Shown: piece after piece, positions 1-8,660 of the stretch
Layout: every line of letters begins with the position of its first letter
How positions within the stretch are numbered: the stretch's first letter is position 1
Source: CALFCE01 sp964411665
Lineage (GTDB): Bacteria; Pseudomonadota; Gammaproteobacteria; Granulosicoccales; Granulosicoccaceae
DNA length: 64,000 bases
Assembly: GCA_964411665.1 (NCBI GenBank)
Contig: CAYPMR010000003.1
Location: forward strand, 53,067-117,066
Direction: 5' to 3'
The notes under the pieces: generated by a model
What the model was told of the DNA's origin: nothing
Databases searched by the model: none
Seen by the model: only the letters and a program-made list of their open reading frames with translations
Made by a program: the position numbers and the translations under genes

Positions 1-700
1 GTCGTCCATCTGCTGTTAAGCCACACAGTGTGCTTGCTGTTAGCGCCAGATCAACATAAGGTCCATTCTGCGGCGGAGAGTGTTGACCTCTTAAACAGGT
101 GATGTCGCCATCTACAGTCAAGCCGCAGACCTCATTGCGCGATAAATCCAAATCTGTGAATGGGCCAGTCAACGTCCTGTTTTCAAATTCGCCATCCGTG
201 GTCCAGCAAGTAATATCTCCCTCAGCCAAAATGCCGCAGGAATAGTTGCGGCTAGCGTCTACTTTGATAAATCCATTTGGTGTTGGTGGTGGATCCAATT
301 GCAGGTTAGTGTTTAAACCCCAGCAAATGGCATTACCTTGGGTATCTATGCCACAAGTGTGATGGTAACCCGCTGCAATACTAACAAGCGGTGCGTCGAG
401 CGCTGGTACATTCAGTGCGCCGAAGTTTGCTTGTCCCCAGCAAACGGCTCCACCATCCTGGGTAAGGCCACAAGCGTGTTGTGAACCGACAGCGATATCA
501 GTGAATGGTGGCAATCCATCGGGTTCCAATAACCGCGTCGAGAACCGTTGAGTGGTGCAATCCACCATGCCTTCTCCGTCGAGTGAGCAGAAATGCGTTG
601 AACCCACTGAAAGATCGACTACCGATTGGGCATGGGCGCTTGCCGACATCAATAAAAACAGAGGCAACAGTGTGTGGGGTAGGTATGAATGCAATTTCAT
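1..700 (-). CDS. exported RCC1-repeat protein, C-terminus cut by window edge
   Basis: The frame opens at an ATG at 700 and stays open to base 1, so the gene is 3'-truncated. It starts with a typical Sec signal peptide (MKLHSYLPH, hydrophobic run, cleavage after ASAHA), then about six repeats of 30-35 residues. Each repeat has the pattern (V/I)(D/S)(L/I)xxGxxHxCGLxxDGxxxCWG, which is the RCC1/BLIP-II type of beta-propeller repeat, with one Cys pair per blade (SQHACGL, YHHTCGI, AICWG). Bacterial members are secreted or surface proteins of mostly unknown role. A predicted periplasmic or extracellular propeller is safe; the ligand is unknown. No neighbour indicates its job, because the next gene is divergent in function and separated by 324 bases. 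Confidence 0.75.
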   Translation of the reverse strand, partial: MKLHSYLPHTLLPLFLLMSASAHAQSVVDLSVGSTHFCSLDGEGMVDCTTQRFSTRLLEPDGLPPFTDIAVGSQHACGLTQDGGAVCWGQANFGALNVPALDAPLVSIAAGYHHTCGIDTQGNAICWGLNTNLQLDPPPTPNGFIKVDASRNYSCGILAEGDITCWTTDGEFENRTLTGPFTDLDLSRNEVCGLTVDGDITCLRGQHSPPQNGPYVDLALTASTLCGLTADGR

Positions 701-733
701 GATGTGATTTTTCCGTTGAAAGCACTGTCGCAA

Positions 734-768
734 CGCGTATCGCGTATCGCGTATCGCGTATCGCGCAT
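734..768. repeat. heptamer tandem repeat (CGCGTAT)
   Basis: Four perfect copies of CGCGTAT followed by one variant (CGCGCAT) lie 34 bases upstream of the RCC1-repeat gene start. They occupy the region where its promoter or 5' leader would be. Apart from this repeat and the terminator hairpins near 972-1025, the 324-base gap 701-1024 shows nothing recognisable. The 7-base period does not match the codon frame or the helical repeat, so slipped-strand copy-number change is possible but not shown. Confidence 0.8.
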
Positions 769-971
769 CGAAGATGCTGTGACTTCAATTAAAAAACAAA
801 GACTTAGAGGCACACAATGCACAGTATGGGGACTGTAAAGCATATATCCGACTGATCACTATCGGTGGTGCATGCTCCGGACCAACTTTAGTAGTTGTGA
901 CATTCGTTAACCGGTATCTATTGTAGCGAGCCGATAGTTAGATCAACCAAAAAATATTGGTCTTAACCGGC

Positions 972-1025
972 TAAGTAAAAAACCTCACGTGCGTTTTTTA
1001 CTTAAATAGCTTCTAAAAAGAAGCT
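972..1025 (-). terminator. double hairpin terminator after BKACE gene
   Basis: Two inverted repeats follow the DUF849 stop codon. Arms 1008-1014 and 1019-1025 (AGCTTCT/AGAAGCT, 4-base loop) overlap the stop. Arms 972-983 and 993-1004 form a perfect 12-base stem (TAAGTAAAAAAC / GTTTTTTACTTA) with a 9-base loop. On the minus strand the second stem supplies a T6 run, so it can work as an intrinsic terminator. The symmetric A/T arms could also terminate plus-strand transcripts. Confidence 0.65.
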
Positions 1026-1885
1026 CATGCAAATGAATAGTCAGTAACAGCTTCAGGCCTGCCCAACACTTCGCATATTTCGGTTGCGATAGCGATGCCA
1101 TGACCCGCTTTGCGCAGACTTTGACAAACGTCATCTACACGCTCGGCATTGTTAATAGCGATTCGGCCATCCGGGTGCAGACGATTATTTTCAAATCCAA
1201 CGCGCACATGGCCGCCGCGTGCTGCTGCGTATACAAGACATTCCGTTTCATTTTCGCCGAATGCACAGATCATCCAGCGATAGCGTCCCGCAACGCCGCG
1301 GCGCTCCAGCTCGCCTAAAAAAGCATCAAGATCTTCAGTACTCGATACCTGCCCTTCGGTGTAACGCCCGAGCACAAAAAGTAGTGAACGGTGTTCATCC
1401 GAGATTATTCCCGAATCCTGCAAGTCGATGAACCGTTCGAGGTCTTTCGGAGAATAAAGAATGTGCTGTACTGCGACGCCTTGATCGGATGTCCAACGAT
1501 AGAAGTCTGAAGCCAAATCCTGATGACTGGCGTCGGGTATTATTTCAGCCAATGCCGCGCTAATAAAATTGGGCTTTAGTTCGCGCACTAACTCGATTTG
1601 TTGCTCTGCAGAGTATTTTCCGACGGATTCGGTTGTGACCTGAATAGGGAAATCCGCACCAAGACGATCCCTGAGTGCCGCAATGGCTTCTCTGTAACTG
1701 GCAACGTCCAGAACATGCTGTCCGTTATCGTCCCTGACATGCAAATGCACAGCACCTGCGCCGACATCTACAGACTGAGCGACTGCCTCAACTGTTTTTT
1801 CAATAGTAACTGGAAGGACCGGATGGTCCTGAGTGGTAAGACGCGCACCGTTTGGAGCGACCATGATTCCGACGGCTCTGCTCAC
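1025..1885 (-). CDS. BKACE family (DUF849) beta-keto acid cleavage enzyme
   Basis: Protein of 286 residues, the usual family length. BKACE enzymes are cytoplasmic Zn-dependent TIM barrels that condense a beta-keto acid with acetyl-CoA to give acetoacetate and a new CoA ester. The signature GAGAVHLHVRD near residues 42-52 carries the HxH metal ligands, and the TTESVGKYS and PNFISAALAE strands match the family. The start is a GTG at 1885 with AAGGAG about 8 bases upstream; an internal ATG seven codons later lacks such a site. The gene lies 120 bases downstream of livF on the same strand, so the importer may deliver its substrate or a precursor (inference). The substrate cannot be named from sequence. 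A strong hairpin terminator follows. Confidence 0.85.
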   Translation of the reverse strand: MSRAVGIMVAPNGARLTTQDHPVLPVTIEKTVEAVAQSVDVGAGAVHLHVRDDNGQHVLDVASYREAIAALRDRLGADFPIQVTTESVGKYSAEQQIELVRELKPNFISAALAEIIPDASHQDLASDFYRWTSDQGVAVQHILYSPKDLERFIDLQDSGIISDEHRSLLFVLGRYTEGQVSSTEDLDAFLGELERRGVAGRYRWMICAFGENETECLVYAAARGGHVRVGFENNRLHPDGRIAINNAERVDDVCQSLRKAGHGIAIATEICEVLGRPEAVTDYSFA

Positions 1886-2005
1886 ACCAATCTCCTTAAC
1901 AATTAAATAGCTATGATAACATTTAGCTAATCAGTGAACTGCGCTCGAATCTGCGCTTACGCCTTTAAATTGACCAATCAGGGAAATACAAGCGAATGAG
2001 GCTAT

Positions 2006-2767
2006 CTAGATCGCCAGATATTCGTGACGCAGTTCCTCGTTATCAAGAACTTCCTGCGCTGTACCTCTGAAAGCAACCTCTCCCGTGTCCAAAATAATGG
2101 CACTGTCGGCAAGCTTTAGGGCAGCTACAGCATTCTGCTCAACCAGAATAGTGGTGATGCCGTTGCTCTTGACTTGTAGCAAGGCACGTTCAATGTCATG
2201 ACGCACTACTGGAGCCAAACCTTCATAAGGTTCATCAAGCAGCAGTACTTTAATATCGCGAGACAGTGCACGACCAATAGCAAGCATTTGTTGTTCACCA
2301 CCGGAGAGTGTCGTGCCTTCTTGCTTACGCCGTTCTTTAAGACGGGGGAACAGTTCAAAAATCTGCTCGTAAGACCATCCTGAGTTACCATCAATTTGTG
2401 CCAGATCGAGATTCTCTTCGACTGTCAAACCCGGGATGATTCTTCTGTCTTCAGGGACCAGCTGAACACCCATTCCAGATGCCTGAAAGTCTTTTTTGTC
2501 ATGTAGCGATTCACCGTTCAACCAGATTTCACCGCTGGTCACTTGCGGCTCATCAGCCCGCGCTATCGCGCGTAAGGTGGACGTCTTACCAGCTCCGTTA
2601 CGACCCAGCAACGCCACTATCTCACCTTCTTTGACGTAGAAGGATATGCCCTGGACTATATAGCTATCGCCGTAGTAAGCCTTCAGGTTTTCACAACTGA
2701 AATAGGGTCTGTGCCCATCATTTGCCGACGTTTGATCAGACATTGCCTCAGCGCCTTGATTACTCAT
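2006..2767 (-). CDS. livF: branched-chain-type ABC importer ATPase, LivF-like
   Basis: ATPase of 253 residues powering a HAAT-family (branched-chain amino acid/amide/urea type) importer on the cytoplasmic face. Walker A is GRNGAGKTS, the signature is LSGGEQQ, and Walker B is VLLLDEPYEGLAP; the YEGLAP sequence after Walker B is typical of LivF. The N-terminus carries about 20 extra residues before the ATPase fold, and an internal Met at residue 9 is an alternative start. The start overlaps the livG stop by 4 bases (ATGA), implying translational coupling. The substrate need not be leucine: the downstream BKACE gene suggests an acid or amino-acid derivative. Confidence 0.88.
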   Translation of the reverse strand: MSNQGAEAMSDQTSANDGHRPYFSCENLKAYYGDSYIVQGISFYVKEGEIVALLGRNGAGKTSTLRAIARADEPQVTSGEIWLNGESLHDKKDFQASGMGVQLVPEDRRIIPGLTVEENLDLAQIDGNSGWSYEQIFELFPRLKERRKQEGTTLSGGEQQMLAIGRALSRDIKVLLLDEPYEGLAPVVRHDIERALLQVKSNGITTILVEQNAVAALKLADSAIILDTGEVAFRGTAQEVLDNEELRHEYLAI

Positions 2768-3531
2768 TCTTGTTCCTCGCCAAGGTATGCTTCACGAACT
2801 TTTGGATCACCTTTGACTTCATCAGGCGTACCCTGAGCGATAATACGCCCTCCAGCTAAAACACTAATTCTGTCTGCCAAGCTAAATACCACGTGCATGT
2901 CATGCTCGATGATCACCTTTGTCATGCCTTGTTCTTTGATACTTTTAAGGAGGTCAATCGTCTTGTTTGTATCATGACGTGCCATACCAGCTGTTGGCTC
3001 ATCCAGCAGTAAAAGACGTGGTTGTTGTGCCAGCCCCATAGCCAGCTCTAGTCTGCGTTTGTCACCACGTGACAAGCTCGATGCGTCATGTTCCAACTGA
3101 TCACCCAGACCCAGTTCCACCAGTTTGCTCTCAGCCAGTTCACGGATGTCTTTTTCAGCAGAAAGACGCTTGAAAATATTCAGCTTGAAACTACCATCAC
3201 GCGCAGCAAGGCAGGGGACCATGACATTTTGCATGAGCGAGAGGTCAGGAAAGATCTCTGGCGTCTGGAATACCCGGACAACACCCAGCTGATTAATCTC
3301 ATGAGGTTGTTTACCGGTTAAGGCCGTGCCATCAAAAGTGACTGTTCCCTTATCAGGCTTTAATCTGCCGATGCAAACATTAAGCAGTGTTGACTTGCCA
3401 GCACCGTTAGGTCCAATAATCGCATGGGTCTCGCCTTCGCGCACGCCAAGGTCAATATCACTCAGCGCATGCAGACCTGCGAAACTCTTGTGCACGTCAG
3501 CAACGTGAAAAATTGTATTCTCGGAAATCAT
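2764..3531 (-). CDS. livG: branched-chain-type ABC importer ATPase, LivG-like
   Basis: ATPase of 255 residues and partner of LivF. Walker A is GPNGAGKST, and Walker B is LLLLDEPTAGM followed by the LivG-type H-loop region EHDMHVVF. The signature is slightly altered, LSRGDKRR instead of LSGGQQR, a common variant in this subfamily. The C-terminal GTPDEVKGDPKVREAYLG is the characteristic LivG tail. It is separated from livM by 38 bases and overlaps livF by 4 bases. It should act in the cytoplasm as half of the ATPase dimer. Confidence 0.88.
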   Translation of the reverse strand: MISENTIFHVADVHKSFAGLHALSDIDLGVREGETHAIIGPNGAGKSTLLNVCIGRLKPDKGTVTFDGTALTGKQPHEINQLGVVRVFQTPEIFPDLSLMQNVMVPCLAARDGSFKLNIFKRLSAEKDIRELAESKLVELGLGDQLEHDASSLSRGDKRRLELAMGLAQQPRLLLLDEPTAGMARHDTNKTIDLLKSIKEQGMTKVIIEHDMHVVFSLADRISVLAGGRIIAQGTPDEVKGDPKVREAYLGEEQE

Positions 3532-3569
3532 CGTTTATCCAGAAAACTCTGCCGCTGTTTTTTATTAGT

Positions 3570-4709
3570 TCAAGTGCTGGTTGCGACTTTCGCCGTAGCA
3601 GCAGACTTTGTTGATGCAGGCCGTCCGATGCCAACCAATCTGCCCAATCGTCTGAATCCTTCCATGATTCCACCAGGCAAGAAAATGATTACCAACAGGA
3701 ACAATAGGCCAAGCGTAAAGTGCCAGCCTTCGCCAACAAACAGTTGCGTTACAGACACCACAATACTTTGCAGGCCTTCGGGTAAACCCGAAAAAGCCTG
3801 AGTCAATGTCTGCTCATTAAAAGAGGAAAATATATTCTCAAAGTATTTAATTAACCCTGCACCGAGTACCGGCCCGAGCAACGTACCGGCACCACCGAGG
3901 ATAGTCATCAGTACGACCTCACCTGAGGCTGTCCACTGCATGCGCTCAGCACCTGCCAACGGATCGGTTACGGCCATCAGGCCACCGGCCAAACCTGCAT
4001 ACATACCGGATATAACAAACGCCCATATCAGGTAGGGTCGGGTATTGAAGCCGGTGTATTTCATGCGCGTCTGGTTAGACTTTATCGCCTTGAGCATCAT
4101 GCCAAAGGGCGAGCGTGTTATACGCAGAGCGATGAAAAATCCGATAATACAAACGACAGCGCAAAAATAGAAACCCGGCAGTCCGGTCATCTTGAGACCG
4201 AACAGATTGGTCGGCGGAATACCAGCACCTGCAAAGTTATCCAGCACTCGTGGATCATGTAGCGTCAACTGCAGACCGGTTTCACCATTGGTAATTGGCG
4301 TCAAAACCGAATAGGCCAGGTTGTATGACATCTGTGCAAAGGCCAGAGTCAGGATCGAAAAATAAATACCTGAACGCCTTAAACTGACAAAGCCTATTAG
4401 AAAGGCAAATACCCCGGACACAATGACCGCGAACAACACAGCCGGTATCACGTTCATGGTTAATAGCTTGAACGACCATACTGCGGCATAAGAGCCTGCA
4501 CCTAAAAATGCAGCATGACCAAAAGACAAGTAACCGGTCAGTCCAAACAGAATATTAAATCCGATGGCAAACAATCCGAAGATCGCGAACTTCTGCATTA
4601 AGTCAGGGTATGCAGCGCCAAAAGGTTTCAACCAGATCGGCATGGTTAGAAAAACTGCTGCAAACAGAATCAGCAGAATCCAGTCTTTAATTGCGGATTC
4701 ACCTTTCAT
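3570..4709 (-). CDS. livM: ABC importer inner-membrane permease, LivM-like
   Basis: Polytopic membrane protein of 379 residues with about ten hydrophobic segments. It carries the LivM landmarks FAIGFNILFGLTGYLSFGHAAF (shown here only by its key residues GYLSFGHA) near residue 60 and a cytoplasmic EAA-like loop around GAAGTLLGPVLG. It forms the translocation pore with LivH. The C-terminal tail after the last helix is Ala/Thr-rich and cytoplasmic, longer than in classical LivM. The ATG at 4709 is preceded by GGAGG located inside the end of livH, so the two permeases are coupled. Confidence 0.88.
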   Translation of the reverse strand: MKGESAIKDWILLILFAAVFLTMPIWLKPFGAAYPDLMQKFAIFGLFAIGFNILFGLTGYLSFGHAAFLGAGSYAAVWSFKLLTMNVIPAVLFAVIVSGVFAFLIGFVSLRRSGIYFSILTLAFAQMSYNLAYSVLTPITNGETGLQLTLHDPRVLDNFAGAGIPPTNLFGLKMTGLPGFYFCAVVCIIGFFIALRITRSPFGMMLKAIKSNQTRMKYTGFNTRPYLIWAFVISGMYAGLAGGLMAVTDPLAGAERMQWTASGEVVLMTILGGAGTLLGPVLGAGLIKYFENIFSSFNEQTLTQAFSGLPEGLQSIVVSVTQLFVGEGWHFTLGLLFLLVIIFLPGGIMEGFRRLGRLVGIGRPASTKSAATAKVATST

Positions 4710-4712
4710 ACA

Positions 4713-5729
4713 TCAATCCTCCATCACGCCTTTGCGGCCAAGCAGACCGCGCGGTCGGACCAACAAAACAATAACTGCCACCAGATAGATAATGATCTGG
4801 TCGATACCTGGCAAGATACTCTTCACCTCGTTCATGGATGCGAAGGATTGCAATATCCCCAACATGAACCCGGCCAGCACAGCGCCGCCAAGAGAACCCA
4901 TGCCACCAACTACAACGACCACAAACGATAGCACCAGGAAGTCCATCCCCATGTGGTAATCAGGGGGCAATATCGGTGTATACATAACACCGGCAAGACC
5001 CGCCACCACAGCAGCAAGTCCAAATACAATGGTAAATCGTCTCTCGATATTGATGCCGAGTAGACCGACGGTTTCACGATCCTGCATACCGGCACGAACG
5101 ACCATGCCGAAGGTGGTGAACTGCAGGAATGCGAACACACCTCCAATCACCAGTAACGCGAAAGTGAGATAAATCAAACGCCACCACGGGTAGACAATGT
5201 TTTCACTCATACCAATGAGGGTGCCGATATTGGCACTGCCAGCGACCAAGTCGGGAGCTGCTTGCGGGATCGGATTAGCACCGAAGTAATGCTTGACGAT
5301 TTCCTGCAGAATAATTGCCAACCCAAAGGTCACCAGTATTTGATCTGCATGTGGTCGTTTATAGAAATGGCGGATCAACCCTCGCTCCATGGCCAGACCG
5401 ATCAACAACATGACCGGTATGGCCAGGAGTATCGAGAGGGGTACGGCAAGGTCAACGATTTTGGACCCAAAATCTCCGAACCATATTTCCAGATAAGGCA
5501 CTTCCTTATAGGCATCAAAGAAGGTAATGCTTTCGTCTTTGATTTTTTTCGATACCGTCAACAGTTCACGCAGGGACACAGCGCAAAATGCACCCAGCAT
5601 AAACAACGCGCCATGCGCGAAGTTGACGACACCCAACGTCCCGAACACCAGTGTCAGCCCTAATGCGATCAACGCATAGGCTCCACCTTTGTCGAGACCA
5701 TTTAGAATTTGTAGAACTATTGCGTCCAA
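4713..5729 (-). CDS. livH: ABC importer inner-membrane permease, LivH-like
   Basis: Polytopic permease. Key LivH features are LNGLDKGGAYALIALGL and NFAHGALFM near the N-terminus and GGMGSLGGAVLAG before the last helices. I place the start at a TTG at 5729 because AGGGGG sits 6 bases upstream and the protein then begins MDAIVLQILNG, as LivH proteins usually do. A GTG at 5762 would add 11 residues but has no ribosome site. An insertion of about 40 hydrophilic residues (SKKIKDESITFFDAYKEV region) between helices 2 and 3 is typical of non-classical HAAT permeases. It ends 3 bases before livM. Confidence 0.87.
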   Translation of the reverse strand: MDAIVLQILNGLDKGGAYALIALGLTLVFGTLGVVNFAHGALFMLGAFCAVSLRELLTVSKKIKDESITFFDAYKEVPYLEIWFGDFGSKIVDLAVPLSILLAIPVMLLIGLAMERGLIRHFYKRPHADQILVTFGLAIILQEIVKHYFGANPIPQAAPDLVAGSANIGTLIGMSENIVYPWWRLIYLTFALLVIGGVFAFLQFTTFGMVVRAGMQDRETVGLLGINIERRFTIVFGLAAVVAGLAGVMYTPILPPDYHMGMDFLVLSFVVVVVGGMGSLGGAVLAGFMLGILQSFASMNEVKSILPGIDQIIIYLVAVIVLLVRPRGLLGRKGVMED

Positions 5730-5906
5730 AAGGAACCCCCTGCCCCGATTAACCGGTAACACCCAATTTCACAACGGTGGAAATGATCCGCAAGCTCATC
5801 ACAATGAGACAAGCAGCCGACGGGAATGCGATCGGTTAGTTTGCGGTTGCTACAACCATCAGCAAGATGATTACGCCTGGTTGTTAGTTAAACCGTGAAA
5901 ACCACG

Positions 5907-5937
5907 AAACTCCGGATAGCATAACTATCCAGAGTTT
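5907..5937. other. hairpin in 338-base gap between binding protein and livH
   Basis: Arms AAACTCCGGATAG and CTATCCAGAGTTT (one C/A mismatch, 5-base loop) form a stable stem, followed by T5 on the plus strand. With the stem at 6024-6050 it fills the gap between the binding-protein gene and livH. Such hairpins commonly protect binding-protein mRNA and reduce readthrough into permease genes. The rest of the gap 5730-6067 shows nothing else clear. Confidence 0.5.
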
Positions 5938-6023
5938 TTGAACAAGAATACATTTCAAGGTTTCAGAGTGTAATGCTGTTGAATTGTCTGAAACACGTAG
6001 TCTGTCAACAAACGATTGAATCA

Positions 6024-6050
6024 AGAAGCGTTGGAAATACCAACGCTTCT
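6024..6050 (-). terminator. stem-loop after binding-protein gene
   Basis: A perfect 11-base stem (AGAAGCGTTGG / CCAACGCTTCT) with a 5-base loop begins 18 bases after the binding-protein stop. There is no long T run on the minus strand, so partial termination or 3'-end protection of the abundant binding-protein mRNA is more likely than complete termination. This fits a need for more binding protein than permease. Confidence 0.6.
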
Positions 6051-6067
6051 ATCGAATCGCAGTTGAA

Positions 6068-7435
6068 CTATGCGACGCCGTTGTTACAAGGGCCAAGATC
6101 GCCACCTGCAAACATTTCGTGATCGGCTGCGTACTCAACCTGTGCACGCGGAGTCACTTCGACAACTTCAAGTACGTCGAACTGCGAGCTTGGGTTTTCC
6201 TTACCTTTCACGACCAGAACGTCTTTGAAGCACTGGTGATCGTCAGCGCGGTATTCGGTAGGACCGTTACCCAAGCCGTCGAACTTGTGACCTTCAAGAG
6301 CTGCAACAACACCACAAGGCTCAAAAGTACCTGCACGTTCACAAGCATCTGCATACAGCAGAGTCTGTACATAACAAGTGTGAGCTGCCTGTGACGGTGG
6401 GAAGCCATACTCGGAACCAAATGACTTAACGAACGCCTGTGAACCCGCGTCGCCAAGAGACCAGTGCCAGTTGGTAGATCCGAAAATACCTTTAACGTTT
6501 TCACCAGCACCCTGTGCCATCAGGCGAGAGTACAGAGGTACGATGATAGTGAAGTCCTTACCATTGACCTGCTTGTCACGAAGACCAAACTGTACAGCTT
6601 GAGTCAGCGAGTTGATCATGTCCTTACCGTAGTGGTTCAGAACCAGAGTATCAGCACCGGAGTTAAGTACTGGTGTGATGTACTGGCTGAAGTCACCCGC
6701 GCCAACAGGCGTCTTTACAGTTTCCATTGTGTTCCAGCCGATGTTCTCGGTAGAAGCAACGATAGATTGTTCCTGAGTCCAGCCCCAAGTGTAGTCAGCT
6801 GTCAGGTGGTAAGTTTGGCGATCAGTACCGTAGTTCTTTTCAAGTACAGGACCCAGTGCAGCACCAGACATGAAACCGTTAAAGAAGTGGCGGAAACCAT
6901 TACGGCGCTTATCTTTACCAGTTGTGTCGTTAGAGTGCGTCAAACCAGCCATGAAGATAACTCCAGCTTCCTGACACAGACCCTGAACAGCGATTGCAAC
7001 ACCCGATGAAGAACCACCAGTAACCATTACAACACCGTCTTTCTCGATCATGCGCTTGGCAGATGCACGAGCCGCATCAGATTTGGTTTGGGTGTCACCT
7101 GTTACAAACTCAACTTTCTTACCGAGAATACCGTTGCCCTTCAGAGCGCTAGGCTGCAGGGTATTCATCATGCCGCCGTCGCCTTCACCATTGAGGTGTT
7201 TGACAGCCAGTTTATAAGCGCGCAGTTCGTCAGCACCTTCGTCAGCGTATGGGCCGGATTGCGGTACGTTGAAACCTAATGTGACAGTAGAACCTTTAGG
7301 CTCGTTCAGGTAGCCAGCACCATAGACGCGGCTTGAAAAAACTGTTGGCGCACCAGCAATTACGCCGGTTGCCGCGCCTGCTTTCAGGACATCGCGACGT
7401 GACCAAACACTGTTTGTTTTCTTTGTATCACTCAT
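6068..7435 (-). CDS. Tat-exported ABC substrate-binding protein, branched-chain family
   Basis: Protein of 455 residues, periplasmic type-I binding fold (Peripla_BP_6). The N-terminus has the twin-arginine motif SRRDVLKAG followed by a hydrophobic stretch and a likely cleavage at VYGAG, so it is probably exported folded. GFNVPQSGPYADEG is the usual first-strand ligand loop, and VMVTGGSSSGVAIAV and the ADYTWGWTQ loop follow. It is longer than LivJ (about 370 residues) and has four Cys in the last 110 residues, possibly one or two disulfides. The ribosome site GGAGGAGGAG 8 bases before the ATG predicts very strong translation. It leads the liv operon; the ligand is unknown. Confidence 0.88.
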   Translation of the reverse strand: MSDTKKTNSVWSRRDVLKAGAATGVIAGAPTVFSSRVYGAGYLNEPKGSTVTLGFNVPQSGPYADEGADELRAYKLAVKHLNGEGDGGMMNTLQPSALKGNGILGKKVEFVTGDTQTKSDAARASAKRMIEKDGVVMVTGGSSSGVAIAVQGLCQEAGVIFMAGLTHSNDTTGKDKRRNGFRHFFNGFMSGAALGPVLEKNYGTDRQTYHLTADYTWGWTQEQSIVASTENIGWNTMETVKTPVGAGDFSQYITPVLNSGADTLVLNHYGKDMINSLTQAVQFGLRDKQVNGKDFTIIVPLYSRLMAQGAGENVKGIFGSTNWHWSLGDAGSQAFVKSFGSEYGFPPSQAAHTCYVQTLLYADACERAGTFEPCGVVAALEGHKFDGLGNGPTEYRADDHQCFKDVLVVKGKENPSSQFDVLEVVEVTPRAQVEYAADHEMFAGGDLGPCNNGVA

Positions 7436-7712
7436 TTGGATTGCTCCTCCTCCGGGTATTTAACGCAGTACCCCATTGTCAACACCACTGTTTGCACCGC
7501 TATTTGTATCGCGTTATGCACACCAGATGGTGTCAGTTTTCGCGAAATTTGCCTTCACACAGTCAACTCATGAAGCGGAAGGTGCGTAAACGGGAAATTC
7601 GCAGATATTTGCTACTGGGCGAACCTACAGCCAATTGCAAGCAGGGTTCTCCGTAGTCGTCTTATTATAGGAAATCATCAAAGCAAATATAGAAACTACA
7701 ATTTAATATAAA

Positions 7713-7743
7713 TATCAATAGCTTAGCTATAATTGTATTGATA
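7713..7743. promoter_or_regulatory. nested inverted repeats upstream of the binding-protein/liv operon
   Basis: In the 412-base gap 7436-7847 the A/T-rich part contains TATCAATA (7713-7720) and TATTGATA (7736-7743), an 8-base inverted repeat with 15-base spacing. It encloses TAGCT-T-AGCTA (7719-7729) and the CAAT/ATTG pair. Nested dyads of this size suit a regulator operator about 280 bases upstream of the binding-protein start. No regulator gene is adjacent. The rest of the gap shows no further element I can support. Confidence 0.35.
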
Positions 7744-7847
7744 AAAATATCTTCCGGGGGGACCCATGGTTACATGTGTTACGAATAGTAACGTGCTGCC
7801 AGAGAGGACCCTTCGGTAAAAATCAGGGATTTTGCCTGGACATTATC

Positions 7848-8444
7848 TCAGGGAAACAGAAATCCATCGAGCAGACCACACAAATCTGATACACCCTCAC
7901 CGTTGTTGGATGAAAAAGTCTGCAGCGTCGCCTCGATACCAGCTTCCTCCATTATGCCCCTGGTCTTCATTAAAGCGCTATTTGCCTTGTTACGACTCAG
8001 CTTGTCACATTTGGTCAGCAGCAGGTGCAATTCAGATTGCCCTTGTTGCTGTAATTCAATGGTTTTCCAGTCGGAATCGGTCAGAGGGTGGCGTATATCC
8101 ATCACTATCACCAGACAGCGCAGTTCATCGCGACTAACAAAGTAGGTCTCAAGCATTCTTACCCAGGCGTTTCGTTGAGCCTTAGAGACCTTGGCGAAAC
8201 CATAGCCAGGCAAATCGACCAGGTAAGCGTTATCACGCACCAGAAAATGATTGATCAGTTGTGTTCTGCCGGGCGTTCGGCTGGTTCGGGCCAACTTCCT
8301 GTTACCGGTTAATCGATTAATGGCGCTGGATTTTCCAGCGTTGGAGCGTCCGGCAAAAGCTACTTCACGCACAACTTCCTCCGGTAATTGCTCCAGACGT
8401 GCGGCGCTACTGACAAAGGTTGCCTGATTGTAGGATGTATTCAT
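7848..8444 (-). CDS. engB: ribosome biogenesis GTPase EngB/YihA
   Basis: GTPase of 198 residues required for large-subunit ribosome assembly, cytoplasmic. G1 is GRSNAGKSS, G2 is around TSRTPGRTQ, G3 is DLPGYG, G4 is TKCD, and the SSNNGEG region is G5; all are intact. Length and order match bacterial EngB. It is divergent from the cytochrome c4 gene (216-base shared promoter region), and engB / cytochrome c4 / dsbA is a familiar gammaproteobacterial neighbourhood that helps place the organism. Confidence 0.95.
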   Translation of the reverse strand: MNTSYNQATFVSSAARLEQLPEEVVREVAFAGRSNAGKSSAINRLTGNRKLARTSRTPGRTQLINHFLVRDNAYLVDLPGYGFAKVSKAQRNAWVRMLETYFVSRDELRCLVIVMDIRHPLTDSDWKTIELQQQGQSELHLLLTKCDKLSRNKANSALMKTRGIMEEAGIEATLQTFSSNNGEGVSDLCGLLDGFLFP

Positions 8445-8660
8445 CGAATGACGGGGGCAGACACTCTGGTAAAATTGTCGGTTGATGTCACAATATTCGG
8501 CTATGTTAGCAGCCAGCAGCTCCGTGATTCAGCGCGAATTCAGATGGATTTGACTATTATCAGGGTAGGACTTCTCAATCCACTTGAGATCGCTGGCTGC
8601 AGTTGGTGCACCATAGCTTAAACCGTTCATGAACTAATCGTTTTCAATATTGGAGAAAAC

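Noticed and set aside
498..788. Minus-strand open frame of 96 codons
   Set aside because: It is the wrong frame of the RCC1-repeat gene; the correct frame gives a signal peptide and regular repeats and runs off the left edge.
6464..7009. Plus-strand frame of 181 codons opposite the binding-protein gene
   Set aside because: It is antisense to a strongly supported gene, and its composition (clusters of Cys, Val and Ser) has no recognisable domain.
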